From the NCBI RefSeq assembly GCF_019430945.1, contig NZ_JAHYCB010000006.1, forward strand, positions 124,001 to 188,000: 64,000 nt of DNA, written 5' to 3'. Shown one piece after another: positions 1 through 9,840 of the stretch (positions are counted from its first letter, which is position 1; the number at the start of each line of letters is the position of its first letter). The notes below the pieces were generated by a model that saw nothing but the letters and a program-made list of their open reading frames with translations, had not been told where the DNA came from and did no database searches. A program made the translations under genes and the position numbers. Origin of the DNA: Neorhizobium populisoli (GTDB lineage Bacteria; Pseudomonadota; Alphaproteobacteria; Rhizobiales; Rhizobiaceae).

Positions 1-453
1 CATGCCCGACAGCATCGCCGTCAGCGACATGCACATCAGGTAGGGGAACATCACCGCCGCCATGCGGATGGTGAGCGAGGTCTTTTCCGCATCGTCGGCG
101 AAGCCCGGCGCGATGACCCACTCGACCAGCCACGGCATCATCAGTTCCATGATGATGGTGATGATCAGCAGAGCGGAGAACAGGACCCCGAAGACCTCCT
201 CCGAAAACCGCTTGGCGCCCTCGACGCCGTTGGCCTCGATCTCCTTGGAGAACAGCGGCACGAAGGCTGCGTTGAACGCGCCCTCGGCGAAAAGGCGGCG
301 GAAGAGGTTGGGGAAACGGAAGGCGGCGTAGAAGACGTCCGCCATCGGGCCGGTGCCGAGTGCCGCGGCCATGAAGGTTTCGCGCGCGAAACCGAAGATG
401 CGGCTGCCGAGGGTCGCGCCGCCGACGGTGGCGAATTTTTTGACGAGGCTCAT
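1..453 (-). CDS. murJ: MurJ lipid II flippase, N-terminal part (runs off the window)
   Basis: This encodes the first 151 residues of MurJ (MviN), the inner-membrane flippase that moves lipid II across the membrane for peptidoglycan synthesis. The ATG is at 453 on the minus strand and the frame stays open to base 1, so the C-terminal part lies outside the window. The start MSLVKKFATVGGATLGSRI, the following FARETFMAAALGTG and the FRFPNLFRRLFAEGAFNAAF segment are characteristic of the family. It lies downstream of glnD on the same strand, an order common in Rhizobiales. A palindromic repeat fills the gap between them. Confidence 0.95.
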   Translation of the reverse strand, partial: MSLVKKFATVGGATLGSRIFGFARETFMAAALGTGPMADVFYAAFRFPNLFRRLFAEGAFNAAFVPLFSKEIEANGVEGAKRFSEEVFGVLFSALLIITIIMELMMPWLVEWVIAPGFADDAEKTSLTIRMAAVMFPYLMCMSLTAMLSGM

Positions 454-503
454 GGGGTCGGCTCCGGCGCAAGATAGGTAATTGGCGGAGCGGCAAGACG
501 CTT

Positions 504-659
504 ACCCCCCTCTGCCCTGCCGGGCATCTCCCCCTCAAGGGGGGAGATTGGCAAGACGGACCGACTTTCCCTGAAACGCGACGTTGGCGATGGGGGATAG
601 GTCGCCTCGATTCGATCTCCCCCCTTGAGGGGGAGATGCCCGGCAGGGCAGAGGGGGGT
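504..659. repeat. RIME-like palindromic element: 45-bp perfect inverted repeat
   Basis: Arms at 504-548 and 615-659 are exact reverse complements over 45 bp, separated by 66 bp. Each arm also folds on itself: a C-run/G-run stem plus a small inner stem (TGCCC/GGGCA). It fills the gap between murJ and glnD. The architecture resembles the Rhizobium-specific intergenic mosaic elements (RIME), and the element at 33601-33738 shares the outer motif. In RNA it would form a very stable hairpin that could affect glnD-murJ transcript processing; that role is inferred. Confidence 0.85.
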
Positions 660-694
660 ACCCACAGACGCAAATCCGCTCATGAGAAACGTTC

Positions 695-3529
695 TCACAC
701 CCCGGCCCTGCTCTTGCGCGGCGTGACCTGCTCCGGGCTCGGCGCCGGTGCGATCATGCCGGCCGGCATGCCGGTTCTGAGCTCGTCTTCCTGTTCCGCC
801 ATGACAGCCTTCAGCCGCGCGGTGATATTGCCCTGACGGTGCTCGTTGGTCACCTTGTGGCCGAGGAGATCGGTGACGTAAAACGTATCGATGACCTTTT
901 CGCCGAACGTGGTGATATGCGCCGAGTGGATGTCGAGCGACAGGTCGGCAAGCACGGCGGTGACTTCCGCCAGAAGGCCGGTGCGGTCCAGGCATTCCAC
1001 CTCGATGACGGTGAACTTGTTGGACAGCGTGTTCGATATCGTCACCGAAGGCGGCAGGACAAAGGTCTTGTTGCGCTTGCGGGATTTGGCGCGCGTCGCG
1101 ATGACTTCCGGCAGGCGTTTCTTGCCGGATAGCACGTCCTCGATCATCCGGCTGATCGTGCCGCCGCGGCGAAGCTCGTCTTCGTCCACCGGGAATTCGC
1201 GATTGACCAGGATCGAGTCGAGCGCCCGGCCGTCCGAAGTCGTGAAGATCTGCGCGTCGGCGATGTTGGCGCCGGCGGCGGCGCAGGCGCCGGCGATGAT
1301 CGACAGGAGACGCGGATGGTCAGGTGCCAGAACGGTGATCTCGGTGATCGCGTGGAAACTGTCGGTGCGCACCATGGTGGCAAGCGCCTGGCCTGCCTTG
1401 TCGGCATCGCGGATGAATTTCGCATGCCGCACCTGGTCGTCGACCGAGACCGACAGGAGATATGGCTGGTAGTGCAGCTTCGAATAGACGCGGCGTTCCT
1501 TCTGGCTGAAGTTTTCCAGCGCCGCATAAAGCGCCTCTTCCGCCACCTTGGCGCGCTCCTTGCGCGACACTTCCGAGAACCCGCCTGACAATAGCAGCTC
1601 AGTCTCGTAATAGAGCGTGCGCAGCAGCTGGCCCTTCCAGCCGTTCCAGACGCCCGGACCGACGGCACGGATATCGCAGACGGTCAGCACCAGAAGCAGC
1701 TTCAGCCGGTCCATCGACTGCACCTTTTCGGCAAAGTCGGTGATTGTCTTGCGGTCGTGCAGGTCGCGGGTCTGGGCCGTCATCGACATGATCAGGTGTT
1801 CCTCGATCAGCCAGACGACCAGCTCGGTCTGTTTCGCGTTGAGGCCGAGCCTCGGGCAAAGTTTTCGGGCGATGCGGGCGCCGGCGATCGAATGATCCTC
1901 CTGGCGACCCTTGGCGATGTCGTGGATGAGGACCGCGACATAAAGCGCGGTGCGCTCCTCGATATTCGGCATCAGCGCGTTGGACAGCGGATGGATATCT
2001 GCCGCCTTGCCCTGGTCGAGTTCGGCCAGCGTCTCCACCGAGCGGATCAGGTGCTCGTCGACCGTATAGTGATGATACATGTTGAACTGCATCATCGCCA
2101 CAACCTTGCCGAATTCCGGAATGAAGCGGCCGAGCACGCCCGCCTCGTTCATCCGCCGCAGCATCAGGCCCGGATCGCGACGCGAGGTGAGCATGGAGAG
2201 GAAAAGCCGGTTGGCCTCCTCGTTTTCGCGCACGTCGTTGTCGATCAACGCCAGCGAGCGGGTCATACGCTTCAGGGCGTCCGGATGCAGTTCCAGGCCG
2301 TTGATATCGGAAAGGTGGAAAAAGCGGATGATATTGATCGGATCGCGCTTGAAGACGTCCGGATCGGCAAGCGTGATGCGGCCGCGATCCTCGACGAAAT
2401 CCAGCGTGCCGGGGATTTTGTGCAGCCGCTTGGTGAAGCGCGAGATGACGCGGCGGGTCAGCCCCGGAGCCGCCTTCGCCTGCTGCTCTTCGAGAGCCGC
2501 GCAGAGAATGCGGGTCAGGTCGCCGACATTCTTGGAGACGAGGAAATAGTGCTTCATGAAGCGCTCGACGGCCGAGAGGCCGGGGCGCGAATTATAGCCG
2601 AGGCTTTCGGCGATCTCCCGCTGGATATCGAAGGACAGCCGCTCTTCTGCCTTGTTGGTCAGGAAATGCATGTGGCAGCGCACGGCCCAGAGGAAATCGT
2701 CGGCCTTTTCGAAAGACCGCGCTTCTTCCTTCGACAAAACGTTGAGCTTCACCAGTTCGGTCGTCTCGCGCACCCGGTAGTAATATTTGGCGATCCAGAA
2801 CAGCGTGTGCAGATCGCGCAGCCCGCCCTTGCCTTCCTTGACATTGGGTTCGACGAGATAACGCGTGTCGCCGGCCTTCTGATGACGGGTGTCGCGTTCG
2901 GCAAGCTTGGCAGCGATGAATTCGGGGCCTGTATCGGCGACAATTTCCTTGTCGAAGCGGCTTTCCAGGTCCTTCACCAGCTGCGCCTTGCCGCAGATAT
3001 AGCGGCTTTCGAGGATGGCGGTGCGGATGGTGAAATCGGTCTTGGAAAGGCGGATACATTCCTCGACGGTACGGGTGGCGTGGCCGACCTTGAAGCCCAG
3101 ATCCCACAATACGTAAAGCAGGAACTCGACGGCCTTGCGCATCGGGTCGGTATTCTTTTCCGGCAGCAGGAAAAGCAGGTCGATATCCGAGCCCGGCGCC
3201 AGCGTATCGCGCCCGTAACCGCCGACCGCGGCAATCGCGATATCCTTGCCTTCCAGCTGGATGCCGGCAACGATCGTTTCATACAGAACCGCGATGATCT
3301 GGTCCTGCAGCCAGGAAATCCGGCGGGCGCAGGCAAGACCGCTGCCGTCCTTTGCCAGCAGCGCGCGGGCTTTTTCGCGACCTTCGACGCTGGCGCGGCG
3401 CAAGACTGGCAGAAGGGCAGCGCGCAATTCCAGCTGCGGGCGATCACTGTCCGCGGTGATTGCCCTACAATCCGCTTTGAGACGGGAAACGTCGAGAATT
3501 TCGGAAAAATCGATGTCGTGTCTGGCCAT
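695..3529 (-). CDS. glnD: Bifunctional uridylyltransferase/uridylyl-removing enzyme GlnD
   Basis: GlnD senses glutamine and adds or removes UMP on PII proteins, controlling nitrogen assimilation. At 944 residues it matches the family length. The nucleotidyltransferase motif [15 protein letters not shown] (about residues 103-117, with the D-x-D pair) comes first, followed by the PII-uridylyltransferase region ([19 protein letters not shown]). An HD domain ([17 protein letters not shown]) follows near residue 510, and two ACT domains make up the C-terminus (from about 740 and 860). The ATG at 3529 gives [12 protein letters not shown]. It is functionally linked to rpoN and ptsN elsewhere in this window. 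No defects were seen. Confidence 0.97.
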   Translation of the reverse strand: MARHDIDFSEILDVSRLKADCRAITADSDRPQLELRAALLPVLRRASVEGREKARALLAKDGSGLACARRISWLQDQIIAVLYETIVAGIQLEGKDIAIAAVGGYGRDTLAPGSDIDLLFLLPEKNTDPMRKAVEFLLYVLWDLGFKVGHATRTVEECIRLSKTDFTIRTAILESRYICGKAQLVKDLESRFDKEIVADTGPEFIAAKLAERDTRHQKAGDTRYLVEPNVKEGKGGLRDLHTLFWIAKYYYRVRETTELVKLNVLSKEEARSFEKADDFLWAVRCHMHFLTNKAEERLSFDIQREIAESLGYNSRPGLSAVERFMKHYFLVSKNVGDLTRILCAALEEQQAKAAPGLTRRVISRFTKRLHKIPGTLDFVEDRGRITLADPDVFKRDPINIIRFFHLSDINGLELHPDALKRMTRSLALIDNDVRENEEANRLFLSMLTSRRDPGLMLRRMNEAGVLGRFIPEFGKVVAMMQFNMYHHYTVDEHLIRSVETLAELDQGKAADIHPLSNALMPNIEERTALYVAVLIHDIAKGRQEDHSIAGARIARKLCPRLGLNAKQTELVVWLIEEHLIMSMTAQTRDLHDRKTITDFAEKVQSMDRLKLLLVLTVCDIRAVGPGVWNGWKGQLLRTLYYETELLLSGGFSEVSRKERAKVAEEALYAALENFSQKERRVYSKLHYQPYLLSVSVDDQVRHAKFIRDADKAGQALATMVRTDSFHAITEITVLAPDHPRLLSIIAGACAAAGANIADAQIFTTSDGRALDSILVNREFPVDEDELRRGGTISRMIEDVLSGKKRLPEVIATRAKSRKRNKTFVLPPSVTISNTLSNKFTVIEVECLDRTGLLAEVTAVLADLSLDIHSAHITTFGEKVIDTFYVTDLLGHKVTNEHRQGNITARLKAVMAEQEDELRTGMPAGMIAPAPSPEQVTPRKSRAGV

Positions 3530-3654
3530 GTTATCCTGCCGGTGCCGGCATGCCGGAGAGGCTATAGCGGTTGTGGGCTATAGCGCGTTTGGGCACCTTG
3601 ACCAACGATTATCGCCGCTCAACGTTTCAAAGTTGTTGCATTGCGAGGCAAAGT

Positions 3655-4677
3655 TCAAGCCCGCGCTTTCGGCGCGGAGCCTTCCTGCCCGGCTCTCGCC
3701 CTGGCGCGGTATTGCGCCGGGCTGACGGCTGCGACGCGGCGGAATTCGCGGTTGAAATTCGACTTCGTGGCAAAACCCGATTCCAGCATGATGGCGGTGA
3801 CCGTCTTTTCCGTATCGGCCAGCAGCCGGCGGGCCTCGGCCACCCGCCGATTATTCACATATTGCGATACGTTGAGGCCCGTCGCCCGGTTGATCGCCGC
3901 CGACACCTCACGGGCAGGCAGCCCGACTTTGCGGGCGAGCTTGGCAAGGCTCAGGTCTTCGTTCTTGTAAAGCTCGCGCTCGTCCAGCGCAGCCGCAATG
4001 CGGGCAAGGTTTGTCGTATCCGCATTGCTCGTCACGGCTTGGGACACGGCGGAGCCGGACGAGGTTACCGGTGCGAAATAATAGACAAGAACCGCGGCAA
4101 TCGCCGCAATGTTCATGACGGTCACTGCCCTCGGCACCTCGCCTGCGCCATAAAACGCCGTATAGATGGCGATGGCCCAGTCGCTTGCGGCGAAAAAGAA
4201 CATCAGCCCCGCCGTCAATCGCGCCGCTCGCAATGCCGGACGCATGCGCTGCAGCGAGGCCTCCGCCATCACATCGTCACCGCCGGACAGCGTCATCCGC
4301 CAGAGCGCGACGGCATATCCAAAGAAGACAAGGAACAACAGCAAATCGACCAGGTCGCGAAGAAAAGCCACGGCCAGAGCGACGGCAAGCGGCGCTGCAA
4401 GATGCAGCCAGGGTCTGCGCGGCACATCCGCCGTCAGGCCCCGAAACGCCAGAAAGGCGAGCGGCGGCATGAAGGACGCCGAGACCGGCAGAAACGGGAT
4501 CAGTCCATCGACCCCGTAACCGAAACGCAGGCCGATGCCGATGCCCTGCAACGCATAAAGAATGAGGAATGCATGGAAATATCGCCGCGTCCCGGAAACC
4601 TCGACGCCTTTCAGGCTGTGATACAGCGTCAGCGCGAAAACGAGGCCGGCGAGGAATGGCAAGGGAACGGAGAGCAC
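3655..4677 (-). CDS. AraC-family regulator with N-terminal membrane domain
   Basis: A 340-residue protein beginning at a GTG codon (4677). The first ~220 residues contain about six or seven hydrophobic segments (for example PFLAGLVFALTLYHSL and LVDLLLFLVFFGYAVAL). After a short linker the last ~110 residues form an AraC-type double helix-turn-helix (LAKLARKVGLPAREVSAAIN and ATKSNFNREFRRVAAVSPAQYR). It is therefore probably a membrane-bound regulator responding to an envelope or lipophilic signal. The ligand and targets are unknown. It lies between glnD and mutS beside two RDD genes, where related genomes have glnD next to mutS, suggesting an accessory insertion. Confidence 0.85.
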   Translation of the reverse strand: MLSVPLPFLAGLVFALTLYHSLKGVEVSGTRRYFHAFLILYALQGIGIGLRFGYGVDGLIPFLPVSASFMPPLAFLAFRGLTADVPRRPWLHLAAPLAVALAVAFLRDLVDLLLFLVFFGYAVALWRMTLSGGDDVMAEASLQRMRPALRAARLTAGLMFFFAASDWAIAIYTAFYGAGEVPRAVTVMNIAAIAAVLVYYFAPVTSSGSAVSQAVTSNADTTNLARIAAALDERELYKNEDLSLAKLARKVGLPAREVSAAINRATGLNVSQYVNNRRVAEARRLLADTEKTVTAIMLESGFATKSNFNREFRRVAAVSPAQYRARARAGQEGSAPKARA

Positions 4678-4793
4678 GGCGGGGTCCGGTGAAAACGATC
4701 ACAAATTTTCGCGACGGATTTAGCATCTTCGCCGACAAAAGACATGGGATTTGCGGTCCGCGATCGTCTGAGAGGACGCTCTCTTTTCCCGGC

Positions 4794-6065
4794 TCAAGAC
4801 GGTTCGTGCAGTTTTTCCGCCGAAAGCTGCGACAAGCAGGTTTCGTCTTCGCAAGGCATATTGACTGGAGCGTTGATATCCTTTGCGGTGGAAAACAGCG
4901 AATGGACCAGGACGTCCTTTCCGGTAAATTCCTCCGTCGATCGGCCACGAACGAACAGCAAGACGCGCCAGGCGCTTCGGCCTATGATCACCACAGTGAT
5001 CTCCAGATGGGTATCGGCCACGTTGGTCTGAGTTGCCTTGGCTGTCGCAGCGGGGAAACCATCCACCATGACGGGCTTCCACTCGGAATCGACGGCGATA
5101 TCCGTTGCAAGCGCTTCCTGAAGCGCCTCTCCGTAAACGACGGGATCCACACCGTTTTCCTCAAGCGGCTCGTAACCCAGCAAGGCTTCCACCAGAAGCT
5201 TGCTCGATTGGAAATAATAGAGCTTGCCAGCATCCGCCTTCCACTCTTCGGTCGCCCACATATTGGCGAATCTGGCTTGCTTGCCGGTTGCCGGATTGAC
5301 CCAGGTCCGCACCTCCTGAGCCCTCGCCTCCTCGGCCTTATAGGCGATATTCCAGTAGGTCCCGATAGAGACGACGGCGATGGCGAAGAAGACGCCCACA
5401 GAATATTGAAGATCGGAGCTTTTGCGTCTGACGACCGCAAAACCGCGGTCGTATCCGGTTGATCCGGACTTGGAGAGCTTGGCCGCTTGCGTCGTGCCTG
5501 TCAGCAGATTGACCAGCGGAATCCCGAAACCCAGTCCGAATATCCACACCTTCAGTTCCCGCAGGAAATGGAATGCGACCGAACCTCTGCCCGAGATATT
5601 CTCGACCTTGATGCCGATTATGGCCTTGCCGATAGTCGTGCCGGTCACGCTCATCATGGCGGCGAAAACGAACATTGCAAAGGGCAGCACGACCACCTTT
5701 GAAATCAGCCCATCCAAAGCCGCCATGGTTCGCAAATAGAATGCAGGCGCATAAAGCGAAACGAGATAAGTAAAGCCAAATACCAACCCGTATGTGACGA
5801 TATAGACATCGATCATGCGGGCCCATAAACGCGCCCACGGCCCCGCAAGCGTCGGATCACGCACCTCCACAGGCGCAACGGAAGGTGCCGTTGCAAGAGC
5901 TTCGGTCAGTTCAGCCGTTTCCGAAGCCTTTTGCCAATCACCAAGACCGAAATGCCAGAGCATCGTATCCGGCTTGATCGTGCCTGCCTTTGTCAGTTCT
6001 AAAAGCGTCTCGGTAGAAACAGGACCACCCTGTTTCTTGCCCAATCGATAATACCAATCAATCAT
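4794..6065 (-). CDS. GYF_2/RDD membrane protein with a C-terminal extracytoplasmic domain
   Basis: This 423-residue protein has three parts. Residues 1-50 resemble a GYF_2 domain (WYYRLGKKQGGPVSTETL ... DTMLWHFGLGDWQKA). Residues ~75-210 form an RDD-type membrane domain (ARLWARMIDVYIVTYGLVF, then TGTTIGKAIIGIKV). A further membrane segment (VGVFFAIAVVSIGTYW) precedes a ~170-residue soluble tail with a CEDETC cysteine pair, loosely like DcrB/PsbP-type envelope proteins. Function is unknown. The next gene upstream encodes a shorter paralogue on the same strand, and the two may form a complex. The start is ATG 6065 behind GGGGATT. Confidence 0.8.
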   Translation of the reverse strand: MIDWYYRLGKKQGGPVSTETLLELTKAGTIKPDTMLWHFGLGDWQKASETAELTEALATAPSVAPVEVRDPTLAGPWARLWARMIDVYIVTYGLVFGFTYLVSLYAPAFYLRTMAALDGLISKVVVLPFAMFVFAAMMSVTGTTIGKAIIGIKVENISGRGSVAFHFLRELKVWIFGLGFGIPLVNLLTGTTQAAKLSKSGSTGYDRGFAVVRRKSSDLQYSVGVFFAIAVVSIGTYWNIAYKAEEARAQEVRTWVNPATGKQARFANMWATEEWKADAGKLYYFQSSKLLVEALLGYEPLEENGVDPVVYGEALQEALATDIAVDSEWKPVMVDGFPAATAKATQTNVADTHLEITVVIIGRSAWRVLLFVRGRSTEEFTGKDVLVHSLFSTAKDINAPVNMPCEDETCLSQLSAEKLHEPS

Positions 6066-6134
6066 TCAAATCCCCGGAACCCCGGTGACAGCTTCATGCA
6101 TGAACGCGGAAATTGCAAATGCCAACTAGCGCCA

Positions 6135-6944
6135 TTAAGGCCATAAGGGCAGTTGTCCGTTGATGATCGCCATCATGCAAAGCACCGCGACGCTCAGAAG
6201 CAGAAGAGCAGCCACCGCCAAGGCGAATCTCGAAGCCGAAGGCCTGCCTTCGACGACCGATGATTTTCCGTCGTAAATCGTCGGCTGGCCGAACCGCAGA
6301 AGAACATACTGCCTGCCAACCTGGAAAAGTGCGGTTGTGTGGAAGCCGAGGCAGATCACGAGCACCCAGATTTTCAACTCCCGCCGGAGATGCAATCGAA
6401 GCGGACTTTCATTCTTGAGACTGCGGACGTTCAGACCAAGGATCGCCTTGCCGGGGCTCGTTCCTGCGACGCCCATGCATAATGCCAACAGCAACTGCAC
6501 GATCAGCCACATCAATGCGACCGGTCCGGCATAAACATAAAAAACGCGGACATAGGCTGCTGACGAGCCGAATACGTCCGCGGAAAAGATATCCTGGACG
6601 CCCGGCACTTCGACCATCAAGGTCATGCTCGCGGAGACGAGGATAACGTAATCGATCAATCTGGCGAGGAAGCGGGAATAAGGTCCCGCAAGCTTGGAAT
6701 TGGCTTCTGCTCCGGCAAAAAAAACCGAGCCGACTTGCTCTTGGGAGGACGCCTCGGGCCGAGGACCAGTCGGGAAAAAATCCCGAACATGCTCGATCTC
6801 ACAGGCGGGAAGCCAGCAGGACGCCCCTGGGAGAAGTATCAGCGTATTCGCGCGGATCTCGCCGGCTCGCGCCAGATCCCAGACCTTGCCCCAGGTGAGT
6901 GCCCCGCGCTTCCTGTCATCCGCAACAAAATATTGACCGGCCAT
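6135..6944 (-). CDS. GYF_2-like/RDD family membrane protein
   Basis: A 269-residue paralogue of the 4794-6065 product. The N-terminus (QYFVADDRKRGALTWGKVWD ... NTLILLPGASCWLPACE) looks like a diverged GYF_2 domain. The RDD region starts near residue 88 (SRFLARLIDYVILVSASMTL, then GTSPGKAILGLNVRSLKNE). The protein ends in a hydrophobic helix (FALAVAALLLLSVAVLCMMAI) and lacks the long soluble tail of its neighbour. It is probably co-transcribed with it, with 69 bp between them. RDD proteins are widespread and mostly uncharacterised, some acting as ion transporters; no substrate can be assigned here. Confidence 0.8.
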   Translation of the reverse strand: MAGQYFVADDRKRGALTWGKVWDLARAGEIRANTLILLPGASCWLPACEIEHVRDFFPTGPRPEASSQEQVGSVFFAGAEANSKLAGPYSRFLARLIDYVILVSASMTLMVEVPGVQDIFSADVFGSSAAYVRVFYVYAGPVALMWLIVQLLLALCMGVAGTSPGKAILGLNVRSLKNESPLRLHLRRELKIWVLVICLGFHTTALFQVGRQYVLLRFGQPTIYDGKSSVVEGRPSASRFALAVAALLLLSVAVLCMMAIINGQLPLWP

Positions 6945-6967
6945 TCGCCGCGACTTTCGGAAAGGCT

Positions 6968-9727
6968 TTATTTGGGAAGCTGCTTCTTCAGCGCATAAAG
7001 CGCGTCCAATGCCTCGCGCGGTGTCATATCGTCAGGGTTGAGGGTCTTCAAGGCCTCTTCAACCTTCGACGCGCCGGCCCGTTTTACTTCCTCCCTCCGC
7101 ACTGCGACCTGGAAAAGCGGCAGGTCGTCGATCAGTTGGCTTGCGGGGTTCTTGCGGTCGGAGTCTTCGAGTTTGGTGAGCACGTCGCGGGCGCGGGCGA
7201 CGACTGAATCCGGCAGGCCTGCAAGGCGGGCGACCTGGATGCCGTAGGAGCGGTCGGCGGCGCCGGGGCCGACTTCGTGGAGGAAGATCACCTCGCCGTC
7301 CCATTCCTTCACCTTCATCGTGGCGTTGGAAAGCCGGTTGAGCTTTTCCGAGAGCACGGTGAGTTCGTGGAAATGGGTTGCGAACAGGCCGCGGCAACGG
7401 TTGCCTTCGTGGAGATGTTCGACCGATGCCCAGGCGATCGACAGACCGTCGAACGTCGCGGTGCCGCGACCGATTTCGTCGAGGATGACCAGCGAGCGGT
7501 CGGTTGCCAGATTGAGGATCGCCGCCGTCTCGACCATTTCGACCATGAAAGTGGAGCGGCCCCGCGCCAGATCGTCGGAAGCGCCGACGCGGGAGAACAG
7601 ACGGTCGACAATGCCGATATGGGCGGATGTCGCCGGCACGAACGAGCCCATCTGCGCAAGGATGGCGATCAGCGCGTTCTGGCGCAGGAAGGTCGACTTA
7701 CCGCCCATGTTGGGGCCGGTGAGCAGCCAGAGGGCGCCGAATTCCGTTGTTCCCGCAGGACCGTCGATCGGCGAAAGGTCGCAATCGTTGGCGATGAACG
7801 GGCCAGACGACTGGCGGCGGAGCGCCTGTTCGACGACCGGATGGCGGCCGCCTTCAATGGCGAACATGCGCGACGCATCGACGGTCGGGCGACGGTAGTT
7901 CCATTCTTCGGCCAGCATGGCGAGGCCGGCGGCGACATCGATGATCGATAGGGCACGGGCGCCGGCCTTGATGGTTTCGGCTTCGGCGGTGACGGCCCTG
8001 ACCATTCGGTCGAAGGCTTCGAGTTCGATCGTCAGGGCCTTGTCGGCGGCATTGGCGATGCGGCTTTCGAGGTCGGCAAGTTCGGTCGTCGTGAAGCGCA
8101 TCGCATTCGCCATGGTCTGGCGGTGGATGAAGCGCGCCTTGCCTTCCGGCGTGTCGGTCATCGCGCCGGCATTGCCGGCCGTCACTTCGATGAAATAACC
8201 AAGCACGTTGTTGTGCTTGATCTTCAGCGACTTGATGGCCGTTTCGTCAGCATATTGCAGCTGCAGGCCGGCGATCACCTTGCGGGACTGGTCGCGCAAT
8301 GCCCGAACCTCGTCCAGTTCGGCATTGGCGCCATCGGCGAGAAAACCGCCGTCACGCTTCAGGAGCGGCAGTTCAGGCGACAGCGTATTGCCGAGCAGGG
8401 ATTCCAGAGCGAGCGGCAACGCCTTCAGGTCTCTCAGCGCATCGCCCAGTTCTTCCGGCAGCATTGCCGCTTCCAGAAAGGATGCGACGCCACGGGCGGC
8501 TTCCAGCCCCTGAAGGATGGCGCCGAGATCGCGCGGGCCGCCGCGATCGAGTGCCAGGCGCGAAAGGGCGCGCGGCATGTCCGGCACGTGTTTCAGGCTG
8601 GAGCGCAGGCCGGAGCAGAGATTGGGCTCTTCCATGAGGAAGGAGATGGAATCGAGGCGACGGGTGATGCGGTCGGGATCGGTCAGCGGCGACATCAGCC
8701 GTTCGGCCAGCAGACGGGCGCCGCCGCCGGTGACGGTGCGGTCGATCGCCTTCAGCAGCGTCCCGTCGCGCTCGCCGGACAGTGTGCGGGTGAGCTCGAG
8801 ATTGCCGCGGGTGGCCGGATCAATGAAGAGGGTCGAGGCGCCACTTTCGCGTTCCGGCCGGCCAAGCGGCGGGCGTTCGGCGATCTGGGTCTTTTCGACA
8901 TAAGCGACGGCGGCGGCAGCGGCGGCAAGCTCCGAGCGGGAAAAAGTGCCGAAGCCATCCAGCGTGCTGACGTTGAAATAGCGTGCTATGCGCCCTTCGG
9001 CGCTCGCGCTGTCGAACAGCACAGCCGGCTGTGGAACGGCAACCTTGCCCAGCACATCGAAGACCGGCTTCAGCTCAGCATCGTAGAAAGTGGTATCGGC
9101 CATGATCAGTTCGCGCGGATCGATGCGCAGGATATCGGCGAGCAGGCGCGTTTCGGTGGTCTCGGCCAGACGGAAGACGCCGGTGGAAATGTCGATCCAG
9201 GCCAGTGCCATCTGCGCTTCTGATGCGCCGCGAATACGGGCAAGCGTCATCAGATAGTTGGATTCGGAAGCGACGAGGAGTTTTTCCTCGGTGATTGTGC
9301 CGGGCGTCACTAGGCGCACGACGTCCCGCTTCACGACAGACTTCGAGCCGCGTTTCTTGGCCTCGGCCGGGTCTTCCACCTGTTCGCAGACGGCGACGCG
9401 GAAGCCGAGCGAGATCAGTTTCTGCAGATAGTCGTCGGCGGCATGCACCGGCACGCCGCACATCGGAATGTCCTGCCCCATATGCTGGCCGCGCTTGGTG
9501 AGCGTGATACCCAATGCACGCGATGCATCCACCGCATCCTCGAAGAACAGCTCGTAGAAATCGCCCATGCGGTAGAAGAGCAGCGAACCGGGGTTGGTCG
9601 CCTTGATCTCGATATACTGCTCCATCATCGGCGTCGCAGTTGCACGGCTTTCCTCTGAAGCAAGTTCAGCGGCACTCAGAGCGTCGCCCCTCTGAGACTG
9701 GGGGGAGAATCTTTCGAATTGGGTCAC
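6968..9727 (-). CDS. mutS: DNA mismatch repair protein MutS
   Basis: MutS recognises mismatches and starts methyl-independent or MutL-dependent repair. The mismatch-binding motif [16 protein letters not shown] lies near the N-terminus. The ABC-type ATPase contains Walker A ([15 protein letters not shown]), Walker B ([16 protein letters not shown]) and the ATHFHEL motif. The longest open frame starts at 9823, only 17 bp from divergent maeB, and its first 32 residues do not look like MutS. A GTG at 9727 (VTQFERFS...) gives 919 residues and leaves 113 bp for two promoters, so it is preferred. The ATG pair before EQYIEIKA is a further option. Confidence 0.95.
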   Translation of the reverse strand: MTQFERFSPQSQRGDALSAAELASEESRATATPMMEQYIEIKATNPGSLLFYRMGDFYELFFEDAVDASRALGITLTKRGQHMGQDIPMCGVPVHAADDYLQKLISLGFRVAVCEQVEDPAEAKKRGSKSVVKRDVVRLVTPGTITEEKLLVASESNYLMTLARIRGASEAQMALAWIDISTGVFRLAETTETRLLADILRIDPRELIMADTTFYDAELKPVFDVLGKVAVPQPAVLFDSASAEGRIARYFNVSTLDGFGTFSRSELAAAAAAVAYVEKTQIAERPPLGRPERESGASTLFIDPATRGNLELTRTLSGERDGTLLKAIDRTVTGGGARLLAERLMSPLTDPDRITRRLDSISFLMEEPNLCSGLRSSLKHVPDMPRALSRLALDRGGPRDLGAILQGLEAARGVASFLEAAMLPEELGDALRDLKALPLALESLLGNTLSPELPLLKRDGGFLADGANAELDEVRALRDQSRKVIAGLQLQYADETAIKSLKIKHNNVLGYFIEVTAGNAGAMTDTPEGKARFIHRQTMANAMRFTTTELADLESRIANAADKALTIELEAFDRMVRAVTAEAETIKAGARALSIIDVAAGLAMLAEEWNYRRPTVDASRMFAIEGGRHPVVEQALRRQSSGPFIANDCDLSPIDGPAGTTEFGALWLLTGPNMGGKSTFLRQNALIAILAQMGSFVPATSAHIGIVDRLFSRVGASDDLARGRSTFMVEMVETAAILNLATDRSLVILDEIGRGTATFDGLSIAWASVEHLHEGNRCRGLFATHFHELTVLSEKLNRLSNATMKVKEWDGEVIFLHEVGPGAADRSYGIQVARLAGLPDSVVARARDVLTKLEDSDRKNPASQLIDDLPLFQVAVRREEVKRAGASKVEEALKTLNPDDMTPREALDALYALKKQLPK

Positions 9728-9840
9728 GGAACCGATTTTTTGTTGCGCGTAAGGATTGGCGACACTATCGATGAAGGTACCCGAAAGACAACATCTGCCG
9801 CGGCCTGGAGGAAGGCTGCCCACAAAAAGCTGGAGGACAC

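Noticed and set aside
1757..3583. 608-residue plus-strand open frame opposite glnD
   Set aside because: Antisense shadow of glnD; no family motif, and glnD motifs are intact in the other strand.
8123..9223. 366-residue plus-strand frame within mutS
   Set aside because: Antisense shadow of mutS with low-complexity composition.
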